Of a stretch of 64,000 bases of DNA, positions 36,556-44,555 are shown in pieces; the stretch's first letter is position 1, and each line of letters opens with the position of its first letter. The position numbers and the translations under genes were made by a program. A model generated the notes under the pieces. It was not told the origin of the DNA. It was given only the letters and a program-made list of their open reading frames with translations, and did not search any database. The DNA comes from Pseudomonas fluorescens NCIMB 11764. Lineage in GTDB: Bacteria > Pseudomonadota > Gammaproteobacteria > Pseudomonadales > Pseudomonadaceae. The stretch is taken from assembly GCF_000293885.2 (NCBI RefSeq), contig NZ_CP010945.1, positions 2,252,001 through 2,316,000 on the forward strand, given 5' to 3'.

Positions 36556-37896
36556 ATGCAGGGACTGTCGGAGCAGGAAAGATACAAACCCTATAACTCA
36601 CGCACCATTCGCGACACGCCGTACTGGCAAAAACTGACGCCAGCGCTGCAGGAGGCCATGACCGTAGTGGCCCGGGTCATGCCATTTCGCACCAATGACT
36701 ACGTCCTCGGCACGCTGATCGACTGGAGCAACATTCCGGATGACCCGATTTTCCGCATGACCTTCCCCCACAAGGACATGTTGCTGCCGGACGAGTACGC
36801 GTCGCTCAAGCAACTGATCGAACGGGATGACGCCGTCGCCATCAAGCGTCGGATCGAGGCGATCTGGCTGCGCATGAACCCGCATCCGGCCGGGCAGCTG
36901 ACACACAACGGCGCGACCCTCGACGGAAAAGTCCTGCCAGGCATACAGCACAAGTACCGCGAGACCGTGCTGTTTTTCCCCGGTGCCGGTCAGACGTGTC
37001 ACGCGTACTGCACGTTCTGTTTCCGCTGGGCGCAGTTCATCGGCGAGGAAGAACTCAAGTTCAACGCGCGTGAGTCCCAGGAGCTGGTGAACTACCTGCG
37101 GGTGCACACCGAGGTGACCGACGTGCTCATCACCGGGGGCGATCCGATGATCATGAACACCCGATCGCTGGCGGGGTACATCGAGCCGCTGCTGGAGCTG
37201 CCCCACCTCAAAAGCATCCGCATCGGCACCAAATCCGTGGCGTACTGGCCGCAACGGTTTGTCAGCGACAAGGACGCGCCGGAACTGTTGGAGCTGTTTA
37301 AACGGATCGTCGCGGCGGGCAAACACCTGTCGGTCATGGGGCACTACAACCACCCGGTGGAGATCCGCCAGGGCATCGCCCGCGAGGCCGTCGAGCGCAT
37401 TCGCTCCACCGGGGCGACCTTGCGCATGCAGGCGCCGGTGATCCGCCACATCAACGAAAACCCCGCCGATTGGGCGGCGCTCTGGACTGAGGGCGTGCGG
37501 CTGGGAGCGGTGCCTTATTACATGTTTGTCGAGCGCGATACCGGGCCGAGCCACTACTTCGCGATGCCGCTGGCACGGGCTTTCGAGATTTTCCAGGCGG
37601 CTTACCGAACGGTGTCCGGGCTGGCGCGTACGGTGCGCGGGCCATCCATGAGCACGTTTTACGGGAAGGTGTTGATCAACGGCATCGAGACCGTGGCCGG
37701 GGAAAAAGTCTTCGTGTTGCAGTTTCTTCAGGCACGCGATCCGCAGTGGGTATTGCGCACCTTCTATGCGCGGTTCGATCCGCACGCGACCTGGTTCGAT
37801 GAGCTGCGGCCGGCGTTTGGCGAGCGCTCGTTTTTCTTTCAGCCGGAGCCAGTAGCGGTGCCCGAATTGATACCGGTCCTGCTCGAAACGGCGTAG
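36556..37896 (+). CDS. Radical SAM enzyme of the lysine 2,3-aminomutase family
   Basis: 446 residues. The radical SAM cluster motif CHAYCTFC is at about residues 148-155, followed by DVLITGGDPM. LSVMGHYNHPVEI matches the conserved HFNHPxEI region of KamA-type aminomutases. The PLP-lysine motif, normally GGGGK, is replaced by a sequence around RGPSMSTFYGKVLING. Expected chemistry is a 1,2-amino shift on an alpha-amino acid to give a beta-amino acid, or a variant of it. It is longer than EpmB-type proteins and not next to efp, so lysyl-tRNA/EF-P modification is unlikely. CAGGAGCGCTGCC precedes the ATG. Confidence 0.87.
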   Translation: MQGLSEQERYKPYNSRTIRDTPYWQKLTPALQEAMTVVARVMPFRTNDYVLGTLIDWSNIPDDPIFRMTFPHKDMLLPDEYASLKQLIERDDAVAIKRRIEAIWLRMNPHPAGQLTHNGATLDGKVLPGIQHKYRETVLFFPGAGQTCHAYCTFCFRWAQFIGEEELKFNARESQELVNYLRVHTEVTDVLITGGDPMIMNTRSLAGYIEPLLELPHLKSIRIGTKSVAYWPQRFVSDKDAPELLELFKRIVAAGKHLSVMGHYNHPVEIRQGIAREAVERIRSTGATLRMQAPVIRHINENPADWAALWTEGVRLGAVPYYMFVERDTGPSHYFAMPLARAFEIFQAAYRTVSGLARTVRGPSMSTFYGKVLINGIETVAGEKVFVLQFLQARDPQWVLRTFYARFDPHATWFDELRPAFGERSFFFQPEPVAVPELIPVLLETA

Positions 37897-37920
37897 GACG
37901 ATTAATCAGGAGATAGGGAC

Positions 37921-38793
37921 ATGAGCAGTATTCCGTTTGATCAGCGAGAAGGTTTTATCTGGCTCGACGGCGAGTTCGTCGAGTGGTCCGAGGCGCGCTT
38001 GCATGTGCTGACCCATGGTTTGCATTACGCGAGCACCGTGTACGAAGGGGAGCGTGTCTACAACGGCAAGATCTTCAAACTGCGTGAACACAGCGAGCGC
38101 CTGTATCGCTCGGCGCAGTTGATGGATTTCGCGATTCCCTACGAGCTGGCCGAACTGGAAGCGGCCAGCCATGTACTGCTGCAACGCAACAACGTGGTCG
38201 ACGGTTATCTACGGCCGGTGGCGTGGCGCGGCAGTGAAATGATCTCCACGTCGGCGCGCTTCAACCGTGTGCACGTGGCGATCGCCTGCTGGCAATGGCC
38301 GAGTTACTTCGACCCGGCGGGGCACATGGGCGGCATTCGCTTGAAGACCGCCGAGTGGCGTCGTCCGCCACCCAGCAGCAGCCCGTTCGAAGCCAAGGCG
38401 TCCGGGCATTACCAGATCGCCACACTCAGCAAGCACGACGCGGAAAACAACGGCTATCACGATGCGCTGATGCTTGACTGGCGCGGCCACGTCGCCGAAG
38501 CCACCAGCGCCAACGTGTTCTTCGTCAAGGACCGGACGTTGCACACGCCGCTGCCCGATTGTTTTCTCAATGGCATCACCCGTCAGACCATCATCGAATT
38601 GGCCGGCGCGCTGGATTACCAGGTGGTGGAACGCACGATTCTTCCTACGGAGCTTGGCGACTTCGATGAGTGTTTTCTGACGGGCACCGCAGCCGAAATC
38701 ACGCCCGTGCAAAGCATCGACGAACAACGCTACCGACCGGGCAACGCCTGTCGCGAATTCATTGCCGCTTACACCTCAACCGTTAACGCCTGA
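37921..38793 (+). CDS. Class IV PLP aminotransferase (branched-chain type)
   Basis: 290 residues, fold-type IV: FIWLDGEFVEWSEARLHVL, THGLHYASTVYEGERVYNG, LRPVAWRGSEM, a lysine within FEAKASGHYQ that occupies the catalytic position, and HVAEATSANVFFVK. It resembles IlvE but is divergent, fitting a dedicated pathway role in moving an amino group to or from an unusual keto acid. CAGGAGATAGGGAC precedes the ATG; tightly spaced after the radical SAM gene. Confidence 0.88.
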   Translation: MSSIPFDQREGFIWLDGEFVEWSEARLHVLTHGLHYASTVYEGERVYNGKIFKLREHSERLYRSAQLMDFAIPYELAELEAASHVLLQRNNVVDGYLRPVAWRGSEMISTSARFNRVHVAIACWQWPSYFDPAGHMGGIRLKTAEWRRPPPSSSPFEAKASGHYQIATLSKHDAENNGYHDALMLDWRGHVAEATSANVFFVKDRTLHTPLPDCFLNGITRQTIIELAGALDYQVVERTILPTELGDFDECFLTGTAAEITPVQSIDEQRYRPGNACREFIAAYTSTVNA

Positions 38794-38814
38794 TAAACCG
38801 CCAGGAACACCACC

Positions 38815-39573
38815 ATGTCAGATCAAGGGATTGTTGCGTCTACACCTTACGTTTCACTGGGCCATCGCCATGATGAATTGTCGTCCCGTGGCTGGACGGT
38901 GCTGACCCCAGCCGAATTTGCCTACGATGTCGTCGGCACGCTGCTGGAGTTCGGGCGGATCATTCCGCAATTCAACGGGCAGACGGCGTTCGCCATTACC
39001 CGCAAGCCGGGGTATGAAGCGTTGCCGTACTCCCAGAGCATGAACGGCATCGGCCCGCACACCGAAGCGCCGGTCTATGGACCGCCGCCGCGTTATCTGG
39101 CGTTGCATTGTCACCAACAAGCGACATGCGGTGGCGGGCATACGGGGCTGGTGGACGGGTATGAGCTCCTGCGGTTCCTTGAACGCACCGAACCCGAGCT
39201 GCGTGAATGGATCGACGACACACCCGTGGAGTTCGTCGCCACCGCCAAACCGGGTGAGGCGGCGCAAACCAGGGTCAAGGAGTACATCCTGACGCCTACA
39301 GAGGAGGGGGACATTTTCCGTTTCAGCTACAACCAGTTTCACTACGGCGATGTGAATCCTTCCGAGGACGATTTGCAGCAATCGAAGGTGACGAGCAGTT
39401 CATCGCCCTTGGCCAGGTTCGCGCTGCTCGGCGAGGAATATTTCATCCAGCACAACACGCCGGTGCTGATTCCCGACGGCTGCATGCTGATTTGGGACAA
39501 CTGGCGAATGATCCACGCCCGCAGTCGATACACTGACCCGGCGCGAAACCTGACCCGCTACTGGCTGGCCTGA
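38815..39573 (+). CDS. TauD/clavaminate-synthase-like Fe(II)/2-oxoglutarate dioxygenase
   Basis: 252 residues. The iron triad is visible: HTE at 82-84 (GIGPHTEAP) and a distal His at 234 in RMIHARSRYTD; Arg248 in NLTRYWLA is the likely 2-oxoglutarate anchor. Such enzymes hydroxylate, desaturate or cyclise amino acids. CAGGAACACC precedes the ATG. Member of the six-gene run 35880-41415. Confidence 0.87.
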   Translation: MSDQGIVASTPYVSLGHRHDELSSRGWTVLTPAEFAYDVVGTLLEFGRIIPQFNGQTAFAITRKPGYEALPYSQSMNGIGPHTEAPVYGPPPRYLALHCHQQATCGGGHTGLVDGYELLRFLERTEPELREWIDDTPVEFVATAKPGEAAQTRVKEYILTPTEEGDIFRFSYNQFHYGDVNPSEDDLQQSKVTSSSSPLARFALLGEEYFIQHNTPVLIPDGCMLIWDNWRMIHARSRYTDPARNLTRYWLA

Positions 39574-39640
39574 TTCATCCGTCGCCCACTATTCCATCGG
39601 CGTACCCCTCAGCGGGTACGCGTCCTACAGGTATCGCGTC

Positions 39641-40600
39641 ATGCAAACAGCAATCGAGATCGCCAAGGTCGATCATCAACTGGTCGTGCGGCTTAATCAG
39701 GCCTGGACCAAAAGGGCCACGGTGTGCGCGCCGGACAAGGCCTCGGCCAGCGAAGCGTTCGATCCGGCACGCCCGGATTATCCAGAGTGCATGGTGCCGT
39801 TCTTCCATCACCCGAAATTCCAGGCCCTGAGCGACGAGCTCAAAAGCACCGTGGTGACCTGGGGCTGGATCGGCTACAACCTGCGCACGGTCACGGCCGA
39901 AGAGCACGTCGTGAATCCGGCGCTGAGCGTCATTGCCAATCAGTACCTGGGCAAAAACGACTGGCATTTTCGCGAGGCGATGCAGCAGACGTTGATCGAC
40001 GAGCACTACCACACGCTCATGCATCTTCGCGCCATCGAGCGAACCAAAGAGGACCGCGCACTCGATCAGGATCTGGAATTGCCGCCGTCGGTGACCTATC
40101 TGCGGCTTGTCGCATTGCGTGAAGAGTTACCCGAGCAATGGCAGCGTGACCTGGCGGCGATCACCTTTGCGGTGGTGGCCGAGATCAGCGTCAACGCTTA
40201 CCTGGATCTGCTGGCCGACGATCAAACCATTCAACCGCAAAACCGCCGCGTGGCAGAGTTGCACAACCGCGACGAATACGCTCACAGCAAGATTCTCGCT
40301 GAAGTGGCGAAGGTCATGTACACGAACATGCAGCCGACTCAGCGGGCATTTTTCGCACAGACGTTGTCGGTGGCGCTGAGTGCCTTTGTCGCCCAGGACT
40401 ACTCGATGTGGGAGGCGATTCTGACGCAACTCGGTGTCGAGGATGCGGCGCTGATCATTGCCGACACCCGGGAGAGCAACAAGAACGCCACGATCATGCG
40501 TGACTACAGCGGCCTGCATCGTCTGGCGCAGGATCTGGGAATCAGCGACGAGATCGATTTCGACTTCCGTCCGACCCTCAAAACAGCGGCTGTGGCCTGA
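39641..40600 (+). CDS. AurF-type diiron N-oxygenase
   Basis: 319 residues, all-helical, with carboxylate/His motifs of non-heme diiron oxygenases: AEEHVVNP, IDEHYHTLMH (about 119-128), VAEISVNAYL (about 179-188) and NRDEYAHSKIL (about 209-219). AurF relatives oxidise amines to hydroxylamines or nitro groups. It is unlike heme-oxygenase-like diiron enzymes in motif spacing. Together with the aminomutase and aminotransferase it points to an N-oxygenated amino-acid product. Substrate unknown. Confidence 0.85.
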   Translation: MQTAIEIAKVDHQLVVRLNQAWTKRATVCAPDKASASEAFDPARPDYPECMVPFFHHPKFQALSDELKSTVVTWGWIGYNLRTVTAEEHVVNPALSVIANQYLGKNDWHFREAMQQTLIDEHYHTLMHLRAIERTKEDRALDQDLELPPSVTYLRLVALREELPEQWQRDLAAITFAVVAEISVNAYLDLLADDQTIQPQNRRVAELHNRDEYAHSKILAEVAKVMYTNMQPTQRAFFAQTLSVALSAFVAQDYSMWEAILTQLGVEDAALIIADTRESNKNATIMRDYSGLHRLAQDLGISDEIDFDFRPTLKTAAVA

Positions 40601-40614
40601 TTCAGGAGGTGAAA

Positions 40615-41415
40615 ATGTCCGTTCCTGTGTACGAAGTGTTCGCCATCCGTGTCGGCGCCAATGCCCAGCGCACCGCGCGGGAAAACTTTCTTTACGACGC
40701 TTGCTGCGGTGATCCCAATGCATCGATGCCACTGGATTACTACTTCTGGGTCATTCGCAACGAGCAGCAGGTCATCGTGGTCGATACCTGTTTTCAACCG
40801 GCTACGGCGGATCGGCGCAACCGTCAGATGTATCGCCTGCCGGAAGAATCCCTGCGCCAACTGGACATCGATCCGGCGCAGGTCGAGAACCTGATTCTTA
40901 CCCATTTGCACTGGGATCACGCGGGCAACCTGGGGCTGTTTCCAAAAGCCACGGTGCATTTGCAGGAAGCGGAACTGCGCTTCTGCACCGGCCCGAAAAT
41001 GGCCCATCGGACGGTAAACAAAACCTATGAAGTCGAAGACGTCATGTCGGCGCTGCCACCGCTGTTCGAAGGCCGGTTGCGCTTGCATACCGGCACGGTC
41101 GAGGTCGTTCCCGGGGTGACGCTGCACCCGGTGGGCGGCCATACGCCGGGTAGCCAGGTGGTGCGGGTGAATACAGGGCGAGGGTGGATTGTTCTGGCGT
41201 CGGATGCGGCGCATTTGTGGGCGAACATTCGCCAGCGCAGTCCGTTTCCGATCATTAATGATCTGGCGCAGTCGCTTGAGGCGTTTATTGAAATCGACCG
41301 TTTGGCTGACAGCGAGGACCACGTTATTCCCGGGCATGACCCACTGATCGCCGAGCGATTCCCGCACTGGAATAACGATCCGCATATCATTTGTCTGCAC
41401 CAGCCAGCGATTTGA
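40615..41415 (+). CDS. Metallo-beta-lactamase-fold hydrolase (lactonase-like)
   Basis: 266 residues from the ATG at 40615, which has AGGAGG five bases upstream; a GTG two codons earlier overlaps that site. The zinc motif HLHWDHAG is at about 97-104, with later GGHTPGSQ, SDAAH and VIPGHDP. Similar to AiiA-type N-acyl-homoserine lactonases, but here it ends a biosynthetic operon, so it may open a lactone or lactam intermediate or give resistance. Function not proved by sequence. Confidence 0.86.
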   Translation: MSVPVYEVFAIRVGANAQRTARENFLYDACCGDPNASMPLDYYFWVIRNEQQVIVVDTCFQPATADRRNRQMYRLPEESLRQLDIDPAQVENLILTHLHWDHAGNLGLFPKATVHLQEAELRFCTGPKMAHRTVNKTYEVEDVMSALPPLFEGRLRLHTGTVEVVPGVTLHPVGGHTPGSQVVRVNTGRGWIVLASDAAHLWANIRQRSPFPIINDLAQSLEAFIEIDRLADSEDHVIPGHDPLIAERFPHWNNDPHIICLHQPAI

Positions 41416-41432
41416 AAATCCCCCCGTGGGTG

Positions 41433-42860
41433 TCAGCCTTGCTTTGCCAGTAAGCGGCCAAGGGTCTGCAACGCCTCATCGATCTTCGGCGAATACGGCG
41501 CCCCACACCCAATCCGCACAAAGTGGCCAAAGCGCTGGGTATTGGAAAAGATATCCCCAGGTGAAATCTGAATGCCCTCATTCAGTGCCTCACGAAAAAG
41601 CGCCATGGCCGAACAGTGTCCAGGCAGTTCCACCCACAGCAATGTACCGCCCCGAGGGGCGGTCACGCAGGTGCCGGGTGGGAAATAGCGGGTGATCGCG
41701 GCACTCATCTGTTGGCGTTGTTGCGTCAGGGTTTTCCTCAGACGACGCAGGTAACGCTCATAGGACGGTGTTTTCATGAACGCACCTGCTGCCAGTTGCG
41801 ACAACGTCTCACAGCCGCGGGTCTGGGTGTGTTTGAGCATTTCCACGCGCTCGTGCCATTTTCCCGCGCTGATCCAGCCCAGGCGCAGACCCGGTGCCAG
41901 GGTTTTGTTCAGCGAGGCGCAATAGATCACGTTGTCGCTGCAGTCCCAGTGTTTGAGCGTGGACAACGGCTGCTCGGTATCCACCAGGTCACCATAGGTG
42001 TCATCTTCGATCAGCACGGTGCCGTGCTCGGCACACAGTTGCACCAGCCGCGCCTTGTTGGCGTCGGGCATGATGCTGCCCAGGGGGTTTTGCAGGTTGG
42101 GAATGACGATCAGCGCCCGAATCCGTTCGGGGCTTTGCAGCAGTTGTTCCAGTGCGAACAGATTGATGCCCGCGTGGGCCGTTGCCGGGACTTCCAGTAC
42201 CCGCAGGTTCAGGCTTTCGAGAATTTGCAGCAGGCCGTAGAAGGTCGGCGACTCCACGGCCACGGTGTCACCGGGTTGGGTCACGGCACGCAAGGCCAGG
42301 TTGATGGCTTCGGTTGCGCCGTTGGTGATCACAATCTTCTCGGCAGTCAAATTGGCTTTGGCGGTCAGCGCCCGTCGCGCCAGGATGCTGCGCAATGCGA
42401 GGTTGCCGCAGGTCGAGCCTTGAACACCCAGCAAATGATGATCCTGACGCAGCGCCTTGATCATATGCTCCTGCAAAATCTTCAACGGATAGAGCGCCGG
42501 CGCACAGTACGCGCTGGCGAAATTGACTTTGATCGTCGCACGCTGGCTGGCCTTGAGTACCGATGACACCTGCTCGTGAATGCCGAGATAGACGTCGGTG
42601 TCGAGAGGCGGGGGCGTGGTCGCGACAGGTTTGGGCAAGGTGTCCGGCTGGCGAATGTAGTTGCCGGAACGCGGGCGGGCTTCCAGCACGCCGTAGTCCT
42701 CCAGCTCCCGGCAAACCTGCACGGCGGTCGACAGGCTGACGGCGTGTTTTTCCATCATCAGTCGAATGGAGGGAAACCGTTCACCGGTTTTCAAGGTGCC
42801 GCTGCGGATCGCATCGAGGTAGTGGTTGGCTAACTGACGGTACAAAGGGGTCGTGTGCAT
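41433..42860 (-). CDS. Second MocR-type regulator (GntR HTH plus aminotransferase domain)
   Basis: 475 residues: winged helix at about 5-70 (LYRQLANHYLDAIRSGTLKT; RFPSIRLMMEKHAVSLSTAVQ) and a PLP domain with the lysine in IYCASLNKTLAPGLRLGW. Convergent with the hydrolase gene, only 17 bp between stops. It brackets the locus on the far side from the first MocR gene. Many relatives near amino-acid exporters are annotated as PLP-dependent aminotransferases, but the HTH marks it as a regulator. Confidence 0.87.
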   Translation of the reverse strand: MHTTPLYRQLANHYLDAIRSGTLKTGERFPSIRLMMEKHAVSLSTAVQVCRELEDYGVLEARPRSGNYIRQPDTLPKPVATTPPPLDTDVYLGIHEQVSSVLKASQRATIKVNFASAYCAPALYPLKILQEHMIKALRQDHHLLGVQGSTCGNLALRSILARRALTAKANLTAEKIVITNGATEAINLALRAVTQPGDTVAVESPTFYGLLQILESLNLRVLEVPATAHAGINLFALEQLLQSPERIRALIVIPNLQNPLGSIMPDANKARLVQLCAEHGTVLIEDDTYGDLVDTEQPLSTLKHWDCSDNVIYCASLNKTLAPGLRLGWISAGKWHERVEMLKHTQTRGCETLSQLAAGAFMKTPSYERYLRRLRKTLTQQRQQMSAAITRYFPPGTCVTAPRGGTLLWVELPGHCSAMALFREALNEGIQISPGDIFSNTQRFGHFVRIGCGAPYSPKIDEALQTLGRLLAKQG

Positions 42861-43013
42861 GATGACCTCAGCAATCGCACCACTGAAGTCTTGAGCTGGA
42901 AAGTGAGTTGACGCTCCCCGCAGGCGGACCCGTGGTGCTCAAGGGTGAAGGGAAGTGTTTATTCGGGTGTCGATACTGTGAGAGTAATCGTGCTTTTAGC
43001 GGAATCGCGGGCA

Positions 43014-43043
43014 ATAAAAAGCCCCGCTCTAGGGCGGGGCTCT
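43014..43043 (-). terminator. Terminator for the minus-strand gene at 43203
   Basis: On the minus strand GAGCCCCGCCCTAGAGCGGGGC is followed by TTTTTATTG. The REP sequence lies between it and the gene. Confidence 0.8.
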
Positions 43044-43061
43044 CAAGTGTGCAAGTGAGCT

Positions 43062-43193
43062 ACCTGTGGCGAGGGAGCTTGCTCCCGCTTGAGTGCGCAG
43101 CACTCACAAAAATCGACAATTGCAGTCAGATTCTTGGGGCCGCTACGCAGCCCAACGTCGGAACGCCGTCTGGAGCAAGCTCACTCGCTACAA
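43062..43193. repeat. Degenerate REP pair
   Basis: CTGTGGCGAGGGAGCTTGCT near 43064 and a decayed inverted partner (GGAGCAAGCTCACTCGCTAC) near 43173-43192. The rest of 42861-43202 shows no gene. Confidence 0.75.
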
Positions 43194-43202
43194 TGAATCG
43201 TG

Positions 43203-43907
43203 TTACTGCGCGGCGATGCTGTAGCCATCGAATGCGGTTTGCTGCTGGAGCGCAGTAATGATGTTTTTGCGATTGACCGCTTGTTCTGTCCCGGCGCTGT
43301 CCAGGAACGTCTCGTTTTCCAGTTCGGCTTCATCGCCCTCGCCGACGAAAGTGAAGCCCAGGAATTCCAGTGCTTCACGGTCAACGTTCAGTCGCGAGCG
43401 TGGAGTACGCAGCGGCAGGGTGACGCTCACGCCATCCTTGCTGATGGTAAACACTTCGACTTCTTTCTTGGCTCGAGCCGTTTTGCTCTTGCCACTGGCC
43501 GGGTTGCTGATGGCTAGATGCGTCTGGTTCAGCACCTTCAATGCCAGGCCGTAGACGATTTCCTGAAACGCCGGATCGTCCTTGAAGCTGGAAAGAATGC
43601 GGCTGATCGAGAATTTGCTGCTCAGGTCTTCGAGGGCCGCGATGTCGGCGGCTTCGGCGTCCTTGAGTTGCTTGAGCTCGCCCATCAGTTCATAGGCTTT
43701 GTCGTCGTCGAAGCGGTCGTGGGCCTGGCGAATCGCGGCGCGCAGCTCGCGGATCTGATCGCTTTCACGAGTTGACTGGAAAGCATCCAGAACCATCTCG
43801 CTGATGGTCTTGGCCTGGGGCACGTGCTGTGAAAGATTGATGGAGTTTTCGTATTCCGCTTTGGACGACAAGGTGACTACGGATTCAGCGGTATTGGAAT
43901 CGGACAT
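43203..43907 (-). CDS. Protein of unknown function, 234 residues
   Basis: Not recognised. It is hydrophilic with no signal peptide or membrane helix. Residues 40-110 are helical and charged, likely coiled coil (RELRAAIRQAHDRFDDDKAY, then ELMGELKQLKDAEAADIAAL). The second half has beta-like segments (VEVFTISKDGVSVTLPL) and an acidic stretch. Codon use is GC-rich like the core genome, so it looks native. A standalone gene with its own terminator. Confidence 0.8.
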   Translation of the reverse strand: MSDSNTAESVVTLSSKAEYENSINLSQHVPQAKTISEMVLDAFQSTRESDQIRELRAAIRQAHDRFDDDKAYELMGELKQLKDAEAADIAALEDLSSKFSISRILSSFKDDPAFQEIVYGLALKVLNQTHLAISNPASGKSKTARAKKEVEVFTISKDGVSVTLPLRTPRSRLNVDREALEFLGFTFVGEGDEAELENETFLDSAGTEQAVNRKNIITALQQQTAFDGYSIAAQ

Positions 43908-43998
43908 TGAAATTTCACTACTTCTTTAAACTTGGGTTGAGGCGAGAAAGCGCTGGGCCTTTTCAGGCCGCCTAATCTATTGGACCGAGGCGGCGTTG

Positions 43999-44508
43999 TC
44001 ACGGATTCCCGGCGGGCGCGGTCTTCAGGGACCGGAACACCTGATGAAACCGGATCGAACGTCCGCAGAACAAACCGCTCGCAAAGCCTGATGCACAGGC
44101 CTTGAGCAACACCATCGGCAGCGTGGCCGAGTGCTCCGGATCAACCTCGGCCTGATAGCCAAAGAAATAGTTAACAGCGAAAAACAAAAGGTAGAGCAAC
44201 AGGGTTTTTGCGGTGCCCGGCACGATCAGCGCGGTTTGCGATTGATCCAGCTCGATACCCTTGTGAGAAAAAACCAGCAGTGCGACGCCGATACCTGCGA
44301 TGACCGCAGCCAACCAGCAACTGATTGAAAGTGACGGGTTGAGCGTCATATTCAGCGAATACAGCGACCAGCCCAACAAAATCGGCGGTGTGATCAGCAA
44401 TGAAGTTTTGCTTTCGTGAGTCGGGGAGAGGGCTTTGATGCCGTAGTAACAGAGCAGTAAAAACAGTGCGTAAACCCACAGCGGGGTGTTTTGCAGGGTA
44501 TTGAGCAT
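43999..44508 (-). CDS. Membrane protein of unknown function
   Basis: 169 residues starting MLNTLQNTPLWVYALFLLL. Five hydrophobic segments are visible (LWVYALFLLLCYYGI; LLITPPILLGWSLYSL; SCWLAAVIAGIGVALLVFS; TLLLYLLFFAVNYFFG; a weaker ACASGFASGLFCG). It resembles the DUF6622-type membrane proteins of proteobacteria, but I am not certain. The longer open frame upstream is not protein-like. It lies downstream of the sensor kinase gene with a 47 bp gap, so it may share its transcript. Confidence 0.78.
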   Translation of the reverse strand: MLNTLQNTPLWVYALFLLLCYYGIKALSPTHESKTSLLITPPILLGWSLYSLNMTLNPSLSISCWLAAVIAGIGVALLVFSHKGIELDQSQTALIVPGTAKTLLLYLLFFAVNYFFGYQAEVDPEHSATLPMVLLKACASGFASGLFCGRSIRFHQVFRSLKTAPAGNP

Positions 44509-44555
44509 CGAACAGCGTCCTTGCCGAAAAGTGATGTCGGGATCGGTTGCGGCAA

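Noticed and set aside
36556..37896. EpmB (EF-P lysine aminomutase)
   Set aside because: Too long, divergent PLP motif and no efp/epm neighbours.
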